In this document: piece after piece, positions 7,716 to 15,202 of the stretch
How the letters are laid out: each line of letters begins with the position of its first letter
Position numbering within the stretch: position 1 is the first letter of the stretch
The notes under the pieces: model-generated
The model's database searches: none
Told to the model about the DNA's origin: nothing
What the model saw: only the letters and a program-made list of their open reading frames with translations
Program-made: the position numbers and the translations under genes
Source of the DNA: JAAYSA01 sp035367155
GTDB lineage: Bacteria; Bacillota_I; Bacilli_A; RFN20; CAG-826
Assembly (NCBI GenBank): GCA_035367155.1
Contig: DAOSJI010000014.1
Span: forward strand, 1 to 20,217
Reading direction: 5' to 3'
Length of the DNA stretch: 20,217 nt

Positions 7716-8904
7716 AAAGAAAATTGAAGCAACGGAAATTAACGAACAAGAAGTAGTTAAAGAAGAAGTTGAAGTTTCTGATATGTCTCAAAAGCCAAAG
7801 AAAAAGTTCCAACTACCTCCACCAATTATGAAGTTCATAAAACGTTTTAGTGTGAAACAATGGATTAGTTTTGGAATTGTAGTTATTGTTTACATTCTTC
7901 TAGCAATCTTTACGAGTGCTAACATGTATGAATTAATTCGCTTAACCTTATTTTCTGCTGTTCCACTTGCTCTTGTAGCAATGGGTGGGCTTTATAGTGA
8001 ACGCTCAGGCGTTGTTAATATTGCCCTTGAAGGTATTATGATGTTTGGAGCTTTTATTGGTATATTAACACTTGAAAGGATCCAAAGTGCTGGAGTTGAT
8101 GGGCAACATGTTCTTTTTACTGCTTTACTTGTCGGAGGACTAGCAGGAACGGCCTTTAGTCTTCTTCACGCTTTTGCTGCAATTAGTATGAAGAGTGATC
8201 AAACAATATCAGGAACCGCTCTTAACATGCTTTCTTTAGCTCTTGCTATTTTCTTAGGTAGAGCTCTAAGTCATGGCGGAACAGAAGAAATTAAATTCGC
8301 TAATACTTATAGAGTTAACTCAATTCCTGTTCTTGAAAAAATCCCATTTTTTGGGGATGTGCTGTTTAATAGAATATATCTAATTACATTATTTGGTCTC
8401 CTTTTATTCTTAGCTATGGCAATTCTGGCTTATAAAACCAAATTTGGGCTACGTCTAAGAGCTTGTGGCGAAAACCCTCAAGCTGCTGATGCAGCAGGAA
8501 TCAATGTTATTAGAACTCGCTATATTGCTGTTCTAATTAGCGGCTTTTTAGCTGGAACTGCCGGAGTATTACTTATCGTTCCAACAACGATTAGCTTTAA
8601 TGCTAGTGTTTACGGATTTGGATTCCTTGGTTTAGCAGTATTGATAAGTGGCCAATGGCAACCTAGACGCGTGTTAATTTTCGCTCTATTCTTTGGCTTT
8701 TTAAGAAGTTTAGCTTCAGGTATTGACTTTGTTATTCATGATCTTGAAAACTTCCCAAGAATTAGTCAATTCTTAAAAGTAATACCAAAAGACATTATTA
8801 AAATGCTGCCATATGTGGTGACCCTAGTTGTATTAGCTATTACATCGAAAAAGTCGCGTGGTCCAAAAGCATCAGGCGAGCCATTTGATCCAGGCAAACG
8901 CTAA
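7708..8904 (+). CDS. ABC nucleoside importer permease 2 (NupQ/YufQ-like)
   Basis: The second permease subunit, 398 residues from ATG 7708. The in-frame GTG at 7699 lies inside the AAGGAGG ribosome binding site (7693-7699) and is therefore not the start. The gene overlaps permease 1 by 8 bases. After a Lys/Glu-rich cytoplasmic N-terminal segment of about 45 residues come roughly eight to nine helices. These include GGLYSERSGVVNIALEGIM, the hallmark motif of this subunit, and the loop RACGENPQAADAAGI, which likely docks on the ATPase. The N-terminal extension makes it longer than the usual roughly 320 residues. It forms the membrane channel with permease 1. A terminator follows 18 bases after the stop, so it closes the operon. 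Confidence 0.93.
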   Translation: MPKKKIEATEINEQEVVKEEVEVSDMSQKPKKKFQLPPPIMKFIKRFSVKQWISFGIVVIVYILLAIFTSANMYELIRLTLFSAVPLALVAMGGLYSERSGVVNIALEGIMMFGAFIGILTLERIQSAGVDGQHVLFTALLVGGLAGTAFSLLHAFAAISMKSDQTISGTALNMLSLALAIFLGRALSHGGTEEIKFANTYRVNSIPVLEKIPFFGDVLFNRIYLITLFGLLLFLAMAILAYKTKFGLRLRACGENPQAADAAGINVIRTRYIAVLISGFLAGTAGVLLIVPTTISFNASVYGFGFLGLAVLISGQWQPRRVLIFALFFGFLRSLASGIDFVIHDLENFPRISQFLKVIPKDIIKMLPYVVTLVVLAITSKKSRGPKASGEPFDPGKR

Positions 8905-8922
8905 AAAGAAGTACAAAATTAC

Positions 8923-8950
8923 AAAAAGAGTGCGGTTTTGCACTCTTTTT
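8923..8950 (+). terminator. Intrinsic terminator of the nucleoside importer operon
   Basis: AAAAAGAGTGC (8923-8933) pairs with GCACTCTTTTT (8940-8950) around a GGTTTT loop; the 3' arm provides the U tract. Confidence 0.9.
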
Positions 8951-9000
8951 TATAATGGAAATAAAAAGTATCTTTTTATTAGTTATGAAAACTTCAAACA

Positions 9001-9009
9001 TGTTATAAT
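9001..9009 (+). promoter_or_regulatory. Extended consensus -10 promoter for the GNAT-like gene
   Basis: TGT-TATAAT (9001-9009) is a perfect extended -10 box. No strong -35 match is seen. The start point would be near 9016, leaving a short leader with GGAG at 9022-9025 before ATG 9033. Confidence 0.65.
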
Positions 9010-9032
9010 TATTTTGTATTTGGAGATGTATT

Positions 9033-10166
9033 ATGATTACGATTAAAGAAGTAACCACAAAACGTCAATTAAAGCGTTTTATTAATTATCCAGTTCGTCT
9101 TTATAAAGGAGTGAAAGAGTTTACTCCTTATTTATATGAAGATGAAATAAGCAATTTAACCCCAGAGAAAAACCCCGCTTTTGAGTATTGTGATTTTAAA
9201 CTCTTTTTGGCATATAGGGATAGGAAAATTGTCGGCCGGATATGCGGAATTATTAGTCATTATGCTAATAAAAAATACAAACGAAAAAGAGTTAGATTCA
9301 ATCGAATCGATATGATTGATGATATTGAAGTTACTAAGGCTCTTCTTAATGCTGTTGCTAAATGGGGAAAAGAAAAAGGAATGACTGAAATCGTTGGGCC
9401 TCTTGGCTATAGCGATCAAGATAAAGAAGGGCTCTTAATTGAAGGTTTCGAATATCATAATATGTTTGTAACCTTTTATCATTTCCCATATTACCATGAG
9501 CATTTAGTTAAATTAGGATTTGTAGAAGATGCTGTATGGAATGAGCATCGTATCACGATTCCAAAAAAGATTGATCCACGTTGGCATCGCGTAAGTGAAT
9601 TTGTTAAAGAAAAATATAATGTAAGAATGCTAAAACTTAAAAACAAAGGTAAGGTATTACAAAATCGCGTTGTAGATGTTCTTAGCCTTGTAAATAGAGC
9701 CTATAAAGATTTATATGGTTATGTACCAATAAAAGAAGAACAAATGCATCATCTTGCTAAACAATATGTCCCGCTTATTAATCTTCGCTATCTCCATTTA
9801 GTTGTTGATAAAGATGATAAGCTTGTTGCCTTTGGTCTTTCTATTCCTTCACCAGTTTTTGCTCTTAAGCGAATTAAAGGTAAATTATATCCATTTGGAT
9901 TTGTTCGCTTCCTTTGGGCACTTAGAAAGAGTAAACATTTAGATTTACTTTTAATTGCGATCGAACCGGAACTTCAAAATACTGGAATTATTAACCTAGT
10001 TTTACTTGAAGCACTAGAACATGCCGTTGAAGACGGCATTGAATATGCTGAAACAGGTCCACAACTGACTACAAACAAAGAAGCTAACGATTTATGGAAG
10101 CATCTTGAATATGTAACCCATAAAAAAAGAGCATGTTTTGTTAGAAAAATAAAAAATGGATTTTAA
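9033..10166 (+). CDS. GNAT-superfamily acetyltransferase-like protein (YghO-like)
   Basis: This 377-residue soluble protein appears to hold a two-part GNAT fold. The N-terminal half has KLFLAYRDRKIVGRICGIISHYAN, a typical GNAT beta-strand pair, followed by the conserved-looking GPLGYSDQDKEGLLIEGF near residues 125-142. The C-terminal half has LHLVVDKDDKLVAFGLSIPS, and then LLLIAIEPELQNTGIINLVLLEAL, whose strand-then-helix pattern matches an acetyl-CoA-binding segment although the classic Q/R-x-x-G-x-G/A is degenerate. Its architecture recalls the large YghO-like GNAT proteins found in many bacteria, whose substrate is not known to me. The start has GGAG 7 bases upstream. It is the first gene of a two-gene unit with the PH-domain protein 25 bases downstream. 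Catalytic function is uncertain. Confidence 0.75.
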   Translation: MITIKEVTTKRQLKRFINYPVRLYKGVKEFTPYLYEDEISNLTPEKNPAFEYCDFKLFLAYRDRKIVGRICGIISHYANKKYKRKRVRFNRIDMIDDIEVTKALLNAVAKWGKEKGMTEIVGPLGYSDQDKEGLLIEGFEYHNMFVTFYHFPYYHEHLVKLGFVEDAVWNEHRITIPKKIDPRWHRVSEFVKEKYNVRMLKLKNKGKVLQNRVVDVLSLVNRAYKDLYGYVPIKEEQMHHLAKQYVPLINLRYLHLVVDKDDKLVAFGLSIPSPVFALKRIKGKLYPFGFVRFLWALRKSKHLDLLLIAIEPELQNTGIINLVLLEALEHAVEDGIEYAETGPQLTTNKEANDLWKHLEYVTHKKRACFVRKIKNGF

Positions 10167-10191
10167 TTATTAGAAAAGGGGGTAAAAAAAT

Positions 10192-10758
10192 ATGGAAAAT
10201 AATTTTAAAGACATTTTAACAAAAGAAGAAAAGATTGTATCGGTTTATAAACCACACAAAGGACGTTTTTTTGCTGAATCATTACTTACATTCGTAATAG
10301 GATGGTTATTCATCTTTACAATGTATTTATTAGTTTATTTTACTAATGGCTCAGCAGATGACCCAATTCCTGCAAAAGGATTAATGATTGCTTTATTTGT
10401 TCTTCTTGGCGTTTTAGCCCTTACTTTTGCACTTACATTTATTGGTACAAAAGTTAGTTATGACAAACGTTTCTATGCATATACAAATAAACGTATCATT
10501 GTAAGAACTGGTCTTATTGGTGTTGATTATAAATCACTTGATATTGCTCAAATTGGTGCAATTAATGTTCGTGTTGATTTACTTGATAAAGTATTTAAAA
10601 GTGTAACGGGGACGATTCGTTTTGGCTCAATGGCAAGTCCAATGAGTAGCCAACAAGGATCTACACCATTTGCATTTCGCTTTGTCGAAAAGCCATATGA
10701 GATTTATCGTGTAATTAAAGAAGACATGGATAATAAAAATGGTTTAGAAACTAAATAA
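10192..10758 (+). CDS. Membrane protein with bacterial PH (bPH2/DUF304, YdbS-like) domain
   Basis: This 188-residue protein has two transmembrane helices (about residues 29-52 and 63-86), followed by a cytoplasmic bacterial PH-like domain. The domain carries the typical strand pattern YAYTNKRIIVRTGLIG, then DYKSLDIAQI and VTGTIRFGS. This is the YdbS/YdbT-type arrangement, with two helices and one PH domain, often found in small operons of unknown role. A strong AAAAGGGGG lies 9 bases before the ATG. It is probably co-transcribed with the GNAT-like gene. An intrinsic terminator lies about 60 bases after the stop. The domain call is good; the role is unknown. Confidence 0.85.
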   Translation: MENNFKDILTKEEKIVSVYKPHKGRFFAESLLTFVIGWLFIFTMYLLVYFTNGSADDPIPAKGLMIALFVLLGVLALTFALTFIGTKVSYDKRFYAYTNKRIIVRTGLIGVDYKSLDIAQIGAINVRVDLLDKVFKSVTGTIRFGSMASPMSSQQGSTPFAFRFVEKPYEIYRVIKEDMDNKNGLETK

Positions 10759-10814
10759 ACTTGCAAATTCCATCTAAATTACACAAAAACCACTCCAAAT
10801 TAATGAATTTTACT

Positions 10815-10847
10815 AAAAAACTCTGCTAGCTAATGGCAGAGTTTTTT
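10815..10847 (+). terminator. Intrinsic terminator after the PH-domain gene
   Basis: AAAAAACTCTGC (10815-10826) pairs perfectly with GCAGAGTTTTTT (10836-10847) around a 9-base loop. The same stem could act weakly on the other strand. Confidence 0.88.
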
Positions 10848-10867
10848 ATAACGATAAAGCGTTATAA
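10846..10867. promoter_or_regulatory. Inverted repeat, candidate operator upstream of the cation-ATPase promoter
   Basis: TTATAACG (10846-10853) and CGTTATAA (10860-10867) form perfect 8-base arms with a 6-base spacer. The repeat ends two bases before the -35 box of the riboswitch promoter. Its size and position fit binding of a dimeric regulator. It does not resemble the MntR consensus that I recall, and the overlap with the preceding terminator's U tract is by two bases. Confidence 0.45.
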
Positions 10868-10869
10868 CA

Positions 10870-10898
10870 TTTACAATCACATTTGTTTTGATTACAAT
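10870..10898 (+). promoter_or_regulatory. Sigma-A promoter of the riboswitch-controlled cation ATPase
   Basis: TTTACA (10870-10875) and TACAAT (10893-10898) are separated by the ideal 17 bases. The start point would be near 10905, just before the aptamer. Confidence 0.75.
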
Positions 10899-10919
10899 TA
10901 AAACGAAGAAAACTTCACT

Positions 10920-11010
10920 TCTTAAAGGGGAGTAGTTAACTCTTACCGTCAACAACACGAGCACTTGCTCTGGCTGGTAAGCCAAAGTAATGGAAACAAG
11001 ACCTTTAGGA
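10920..11010 (+). promoter_or_regulatory. yybP-ykoY family riboswitch aptamer (Mn2+-sensing)
   Basis: The leader contains the hallmark blocks of the yybP-ykoY family: AAAGGGGAGTAG (10924-10935) and, further on, CCGTCAACA (10946-10954). Between helices lie GAGC-ACTT-GCTC (10959-10970) and then CTGGCTGG. Helix pairings visible are P1 (10920-10928 with 11002-11010, including TAAAGG/CCTTTA) and CTTACC (10942-10947) with GGTAAG (10976-10981). This family binds Mn2+ and commonly sits upstream of cation exporters. Here it precedes a P-type cation ATPase, which fits. The regulatory outcome (on with Mn2+) is inferred from the overlap of P1 with the downstream terminator. Confidence 0.85.
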
Positions 11011-11040
11011 TCACTTAACTGTGATAAATAAAGGTTTTTT
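10998..11040 (+). terminator. Riboswitch-controlled intrinsic terminator (expression platform)
   Basis: ACCTTTA (11001-11007) pairs with TAAAGGT (11029-11035), capped by an inner ATCAC/GTGAT helix (11010-11014 with 11021-11025), and the 3' arm runs into a T tract ending at 11040. The 5' arm is the same segment that closes aptamer helix P1, so ligand-stabilised P1 should prevent termination. Confidence 0.8.
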
Positions 11041-11059
11041 ATCTTAATTGGAGGCTGTT

Positions 11060-13762
11060 ATGGAAACAAAAAAACTAACCACAATATTAAACGAACTAGA
11101 AGTTAATCCAAGTGAAGGATTATCTAGCAAGGAAGCCGAAGCTCGTTTAGCTAGAGACGGAAAAAACGCTATTCCTAAAAAGAAAAAGAAAACAATTCTT
11201 GCAATATTCTTTTCACAAATGAATAATGCAATGATTTATATCCTTTTAGCAGCAGCTTTAATTTCACTTATTATTTCCTTTTGGAAAGGTGAAAATGAAT
11301 TTTTAGATGCTATTGTTATTTTAGTTGTTGTACTCTTAAATAGTACAGTTGGTACCATTCAAGAGCGAAAAGCTGAAAATGCTCTTGAGGCACTTGAAAA
11401 ATTAAGTGCTCCGACGACTTTTGTTCGTCGAGATGGTAAATTATGTGAGATAAAAGCAGAAGATCTTGTTGTAGGAGATGTTGTTATTTTAGAAGAAGGT
11501 CGAACAGTACCTGCTGACCTTCGGCTTACAAGTGCAATTAACTTAAAAGTAAGTGAAGCCTCACTTACAGGAGAAAGTGTTCCAATTGAAAAGGATGCTA
11601 GTGTTGTTTATAAGGAAGCAGTTCCAATTGGAGACCGTAAAAATACTGTATATATGTCGACACCTGTAACATATGGACGCGGTGAAGGCGTTGTTATTGG
11701 AACTGGTCTAAATACTGAAATTGGTAAAATCGCTACTATGTTAAGCGAAACAAAAGAAGAGAAAACACCACTTCAGAAACGTTTAGCAGACCTTTCTAAA
11801 CTTCTTGGAATAATTACAATTGTTTTAGTTGTTGTCTTATTTGGTGTAGCACTTCTACAAAAAAGAGATGTAATTGATATGTTTATGACCTCAATTAGTC
11901 TAGCAGTTGCTGCTGTTCCTGAAGGGTTACCTGCTGTTGTTACGATTGTTTTATCATTAGGCGTTCAACGAATGGTTAAAGTCAATACTATTGTACGTAA
12001 ACTTCCCTCAGTCGAAACACTAGGAGCAGTTAGTGTTATTTGTAGTGATAAAACTGGTACATTAACACAAAATAAAATGACGGTTGTAAGTGCCTATGTT
12101 AACCATAAAATGGATAACATTTATGAATTTAAAGATGGAGAACTTGAAGAATTAGCACTTTGCATGAGTCTTTGTAGCGATGCCTCTGTTGATCAAGGTG
12201 TATACGGAGATCCGACCGAAATTGCTTTAGTTGAGTTTGCTAATGTTTATGAGCTTAGAAAAAGTTATATAGAAAAAACATATCCTAGAGTTGATGAACT
12301 TCCTTTTGATAGTAACCGTAAGATGATGTCAACAGTTAATATGATTGATAAGGTACCAACAGTTCTTACTAAGGGTGCTCTTGATAATCTTTTAAAAAGA
12401 TCAACTCATATTAAAATTGATGGGAAAGTAAGAAAAATTACTAAAGAAGATATATCTAAAATCGAAGAAGGTGCAGCAAAAATGACAAATAAAGCCCTTC
12501 GATTACTCGCACTAGCTATTAAGCCGCATGATAGTAAAGAAATTACCGAAGAAGGTTTAACCTTTATTGGTATTGTTGGAATGGTTGACCCACCGCGGCC
12601 AGAAGCAAAAGAAGCAGTTCAAACATTAAAAGATGCTGGAATTACTACCGTTATGATTACTGGCGACCATATTGATACTGCACTAGCAATTGCAGAAGAA
12701 TTAGGTATTGCTAGTGATCCATCAGAAGCAATGACAGGGGCTGAGTTAGATGAATTAAGCGATGAAGAGCGACTTGAAGTCGTTAAACATAAACGTGTAT
12801 ATGCGCGTGTTTCTCCTGAAAATAAAGTTCAAATCGTAACCGCGATTAAAGCAAATGGTAATATAGCTGCTATGACTGGAGATGGTGTTAATGATGCTCC
12901 AAGTTTACGAGCAGCTGATATTGGTATTGCCATGGGTATTACTGGTACTGATGTTGCAAAAGGTGCAGCAGATATGGTTCTAAGTGATGATAACTTCGTT
13001 TCAATTGAAAAAGCAGTTGAAGAAGGAAGAAGTATTTATGCAAACATCAAAAAGACAGTTTGGTTTCTTCTTTCTAGTAACTTTGGTGAAGTTATTGTAA
13101 TGATGCTAGCAATTTTAATTGGATTACCTGCTCCTTTAGCTGCGCTTCATATTCTTTGGGTTAATCTAATTACTGACTCATTCCCAGCGATTGCACTTGG
13201 AGCAGATGCAAAAGATCCAGATATTATGAAAGATAAACCACGGAGTAAAAATGAATCTCTTTTTGCTAACGGTGGTTATGCTCTTACAATTGGTTATGGA
13301 TCTTTAATTGCTTTAACAAGTTTACTTAGCTTTTTATGTGTACCTTTCTTTGCCTTTAGAGTAGATCCAGCCTCATTTGGTAATGTTTTTAATATTGCGT
13401 CAATCAATGCTTTCTTTGATAATAACGCCATTGAATTAACTAGAGCGCAAACTTATGCTTTTACTGTTTTAGGTGTAAGTCAACTATTCCATATGCTAGG
13501 AATGGCTAACATTAAAAAGACATTCTTTAGACTCTTTAATAAGAGCGAATGGCTTATTTGGACAGCCTTTGTTGTTGGGCTACTACTTCAAATCTTAGTT
13601 ACAGAAGTTCCCTTTTTAAGTACAGCCTTTAGTACTGTTGAACTAACACTAAAAGAGTGGTTACTACTAGCAGCAGTAAGTACTGCCCCCCTAATTGTTC
13701 ATGAAATAATTATTTTAGTTCGCCTAATTATAAATAGAATTAAAAAGCGAAAAGTAGCATAA
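11060..13762 (+). CDS. P2-type cation-transporting ATPase, probable Mn2+/Ca2+ exporter
   Basis: This 900-residue P-type ATPase has the full set of motifs: TGES actuator loop near residue 170, phosphorylation site DKTGTLT with Asp330, KGALDNLL in the nucleotide domain, and hinge GDGVNDAP with Asp608. Transport-site residues match SERCA/PMR1-type pumps: PEGLP in M4 (Glu288), Asn674 and Glu677 in M5, and WVNLITD in M6 (Asn702, Thr705, Asp706). Length and N-terminal cation-ATPase domain are typical. The start is ATG 11060; the in-frame TTG at 11048 is part of the TTGGAGG ribosome binding site. The yybP-ykoY leader argues for Mn2+ efflux, as for lactococcal YoaB. Ca2+ cannot be excluded, since position 711 is Ile where yeast PMR1 has the Mn2+-selectivity Gln. 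A terminator follows shortly after the stop. Confidence 0.93.
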   Translation: METKKLTTILNELEVNPSEGLSSKEAEARLARDGKNAIPKKKKKTILAIFFSQMNNAMIYILLAAALISLIISFWKGENEFLDAIVILVVVLLNSTVGTIQERKAENALEALEKLSAPTTFVRRDGKLCEIKAEDLVVGDVVILEEGRTVPADLRLTSAINLKVSEASLTGESVPIEKDASVVYKEAVPIGDRKNTVYMSTPVTYGRGEGVVIGTGLNTEIGKIATMLSETKEEKTPLQKRLADLSKLLGIITIVLVVVLFGVALLQKRDVIDMFMTSISLAVAAVPEGLPAVVTIVLSLGVQRMVKVNTIVRKLPSVETLGAVSVICSDKTGTLTQNKMTVVSAYVNHKMDNIYEFKDGELEELALCMSLCSDASVDQGVYGDPTEIALVEFANVYELRKSYIEKTYPRVDELPFDSNRKMMSTVNMIDKVPTVLTKGALDNLLKRSTHIKIDGKVRKITKEDISKIEEGAAKMTNKALRLLALAIKPHDSKEITEEGLTFIGIVGMVDPPRPEAKEAVQTLKDAGITTVMITGDHIDTALAIAEELGIASDPSEAMTGAELDELSDEERLEVVKHKRVYARVSPENKVQIVTAIKANGNIAAMTGDGVNDAPSLRAADIGIAMGITGTDVAKGAADMVLSDDNFVSIEKAVEEGRSIYANIKKTVWFLLSSNFGEVIVMMLAILIGLPAPLAALHILWVNLITDSFPAIALGADAKDPDIMKDKPRSKNESLFANGGYALTIGYGSLIALTSLLSFLCVPFFAFRVDPASFGNVFNIASINAFFDNNAIELTRAQTYAFTVLGVSQLFHMLGMANIKKTFFRLFNKSEWLIWTAFVVGLLLQILVTEVPFLSTAFSTVELTLKEWLLLAAVSTAPLIVHEIIILVRLIINRIKKRKVA

Positions 13763-13774
13763 AGTTAATAAATT

Positions 13775-13807
13775 AAAAAGCAGTGGCCAATGCGACCACT
13801 GCTTTTT
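13775..13807. terminator. Bidirectional terminator between convergent genes
   Basis: AAAAAGCAGTGG (13775-13786) pairs perfectly over 12 bp with CCACTGCTTTTT (13796-13807), with a 9-base loop. A-tract and T-tract flanks let it serve the ATPase on the plus strand and the lipoprotein on the minus strand. Confidence 0.9.
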
Positions 13808-13818
13808 AGAATTAATTT

Positions 13819-14952
13819 TTAGTTTGTATGCCAATAATATTCTAAGAACTTAGCAGCAAAGGGAGCATGTACGTCATAACGGGTCATTGGTTTACAAACA
13901 TACATATCATAGGCTTCATAATATGTATAATCACCTTCAGCAATTACAGTCCCTTCTAGACTTTCATAAGTACCTAAATATTCACTACCACGAACCCCGT
14001 TATAGTAAGAAGAAGTAACAACTACTTTATCATCGACTTTTCCAAGTTGATCGTTTTGAAAAACCATCATATCGATAATTAAAGGAGTGATATCGCCTTC
14101 TGCTACATAGTCAGTAGTAGAACTACCTTCAATTAATTGAACCGTAGGAACATAACCAGTATTAAAGCCCATTTCAGGATTTTTAGCATTACTTAAACCG
14201 TAATTATCTTTAAAAGTTTGCCACTGGGCTTTAGCCTCATCAGTATTAGAAACACCGTTAAGAAGTCTCATTCCTTCTGCTCTAGTTTCAATATAGTAAT
14301 AGGGGATACGGTCACCAGTTTTATGAGTTTTAATGTAGTCTTTTAAGAAATTAATATCATAAGCAAGACAATCTGGACAAGTAGAAAGACCGTAGTTAAT
14401 TAAAAACTCTGTGTCACTTCGTAATAATTCTTGGAAGCGATCAAGAGTAATTTTTTCAACACGCGGTAAATTGCAGCGATCCTCAATATATTTTTCAAAG
14501 GCCTCTAGTTTACTAAAGACTTCATTTTCATAAGAATAGCTTTGTTTATGTCGAATATGTCCGTCTTTATAAATACCAAAAACGGGTGTATTTGATCGAT
14601 CACTTGCAATAGGAAGCCCGTAATATGTGTAATCTAGTGTATTTGCATCAATATAGAAGATTTCAACATGCATTTTAGCGATGTAGGGATTAATAACATC
14701 ATTTAAAAACACCGTCCAGCAAGCACAGGTAGTATCAGCACTGCTAACTAAAATATAGTTTTCATGGCGGTCCATTTTTTCAAGGATATCACCTTCATTT
14801 ATCTCAATCATTGTATCAACAGTTGAATTTTTAAAGACAAGATCAACCTTTACTCTTGCAGGGGGTGGATCTGGGTCTTTTCTACAACTACAACCTCCTA
14901 AAGTTAAAATAGAAGTAGCAAGAAGCAAGAAGCCTAATAATTTTCTATTCAT
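13819..14952 (-). CDS. Lipoprotein with two tandem thioredoxin-like domains
   Basis: A lipoprotein signal peptide ends in lipobox LGGC (Cys21), so the 377-residue protein should be anchored outside the cell membrane. Two thioredoxin-like units follow. Domain 1 has strand YILVSSADTTCACWTVF with a C-x-C pair (Cys76, Cys78) and the likely cis-Pro loop NTPVFGIYKDG (Pro123). Domain 2 has FLINYGLSTCPDCLAYDI with a classical CPDC (Cys192-Cys195) and the cis-Pro loop YVPTVQLIEG (Pro269). A role in extracytoplasmic thiol-disulfide exchange is inferred from the fold; no partner such as CcdA or DsbD lies nearby. AAGGAGA precedes the ATG on the minus strand, with a good promoter upstream. It converges on the cation ATPase and diverges from the pot operon. 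I do not recognise a named family for this tandem arrangement. Confidence 0.82.
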   Translation of the reverse strand: MNRKLLGFLLLATSILTLGGCSCRKDPDPPPARVKVDLVFKNSTVDTMIEINEGDILEKMDRHENYILVSSADTTCACWTVFLNDVINPYIAKMHVEIFYIDANTLDYTYYGLPIASDRSNTPVFGIYKDGHIRHKQSYSYENEVFSKLEAFEKYIEDRCNLPRVEKITLDRFQELLRSDTEFLINYGLSTCPDCLAYDINFLKDYIKTHKTGDRIPYYYIETRAEGMRLLNGVSNTDEAKAQWQTFKDNYGLSNAKNPEMGFNTGYVPTVQLIEGSSTTDYVAEGDITPLIIDMMVFQNDQLGKVDDKVVVTSSYYNGVRGSEYLGTYESLEGTVIAEGDYTYYEAYDMYVCKPMTRYDVHAPFAAKFLEYYWHTN

Positions 14953-14976
14953 AATATATATTCTCCTTATGAATTA

Positions 14977-15004
14977 ATTATATTTAGTTATTAATTAATT
15001 GCAA
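14977..15004 (-). promoter_or_regulatory. Promoter of the tandem-thioredoxin lipoprotein gene
   Basis: On the minus strand, TTGCAA (15004-14999) and TATAAT (14982-14977) are separated by 16 bases. The start point would be near 14970, directly before the AAGGAGA ribosome binding site. Confidence 0.65.
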
Positions 15005-15086
15005 ATATATGCCAAAAAACAATCAAAAAAGTATAAAATTTCGAATTTAGAAAAACGCTCATATAATCACGAAAAAACTGCAATTT

Positions 15087-15115
15087 TTGAGTATCTATTT
15101 TAAAAATGTTAAAAT
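15087..15115 (+). promoter_or_regulatory. Promoter of the potABCD operon
   Basis: TTGAGT (15087-15092) and TAAAAT (15110-15115) are separated by 17 bases, and TG (15107-15108) makes an extended -10. The start point would be near 15122. The leader of about 80 bases holds two small inverted repeats: ATTTGC/GCAAAT (15123-15128 with 15153-15158) and TTTAATC/GATTAAA (15168-15174 with 15178-15184). The second abuts the ribosome binding site. Confidence 0.7.
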
Positions 15116-15202
15116 GTAGACGATTTGCGACATTTTTTAATTGTTTTTTAGAGCAAATTACCTTATATTTAATCTTAGATTAAAAAAGGAGGGAAGAGGG
15201 CT

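Noticed and set aside
8858..9046. 62-codon plus-strand frame and its minus-strand counterpart across the operon end
   Set aside because: Both run through the intrinsic terminator and the next promoter and have no family-like sequence.
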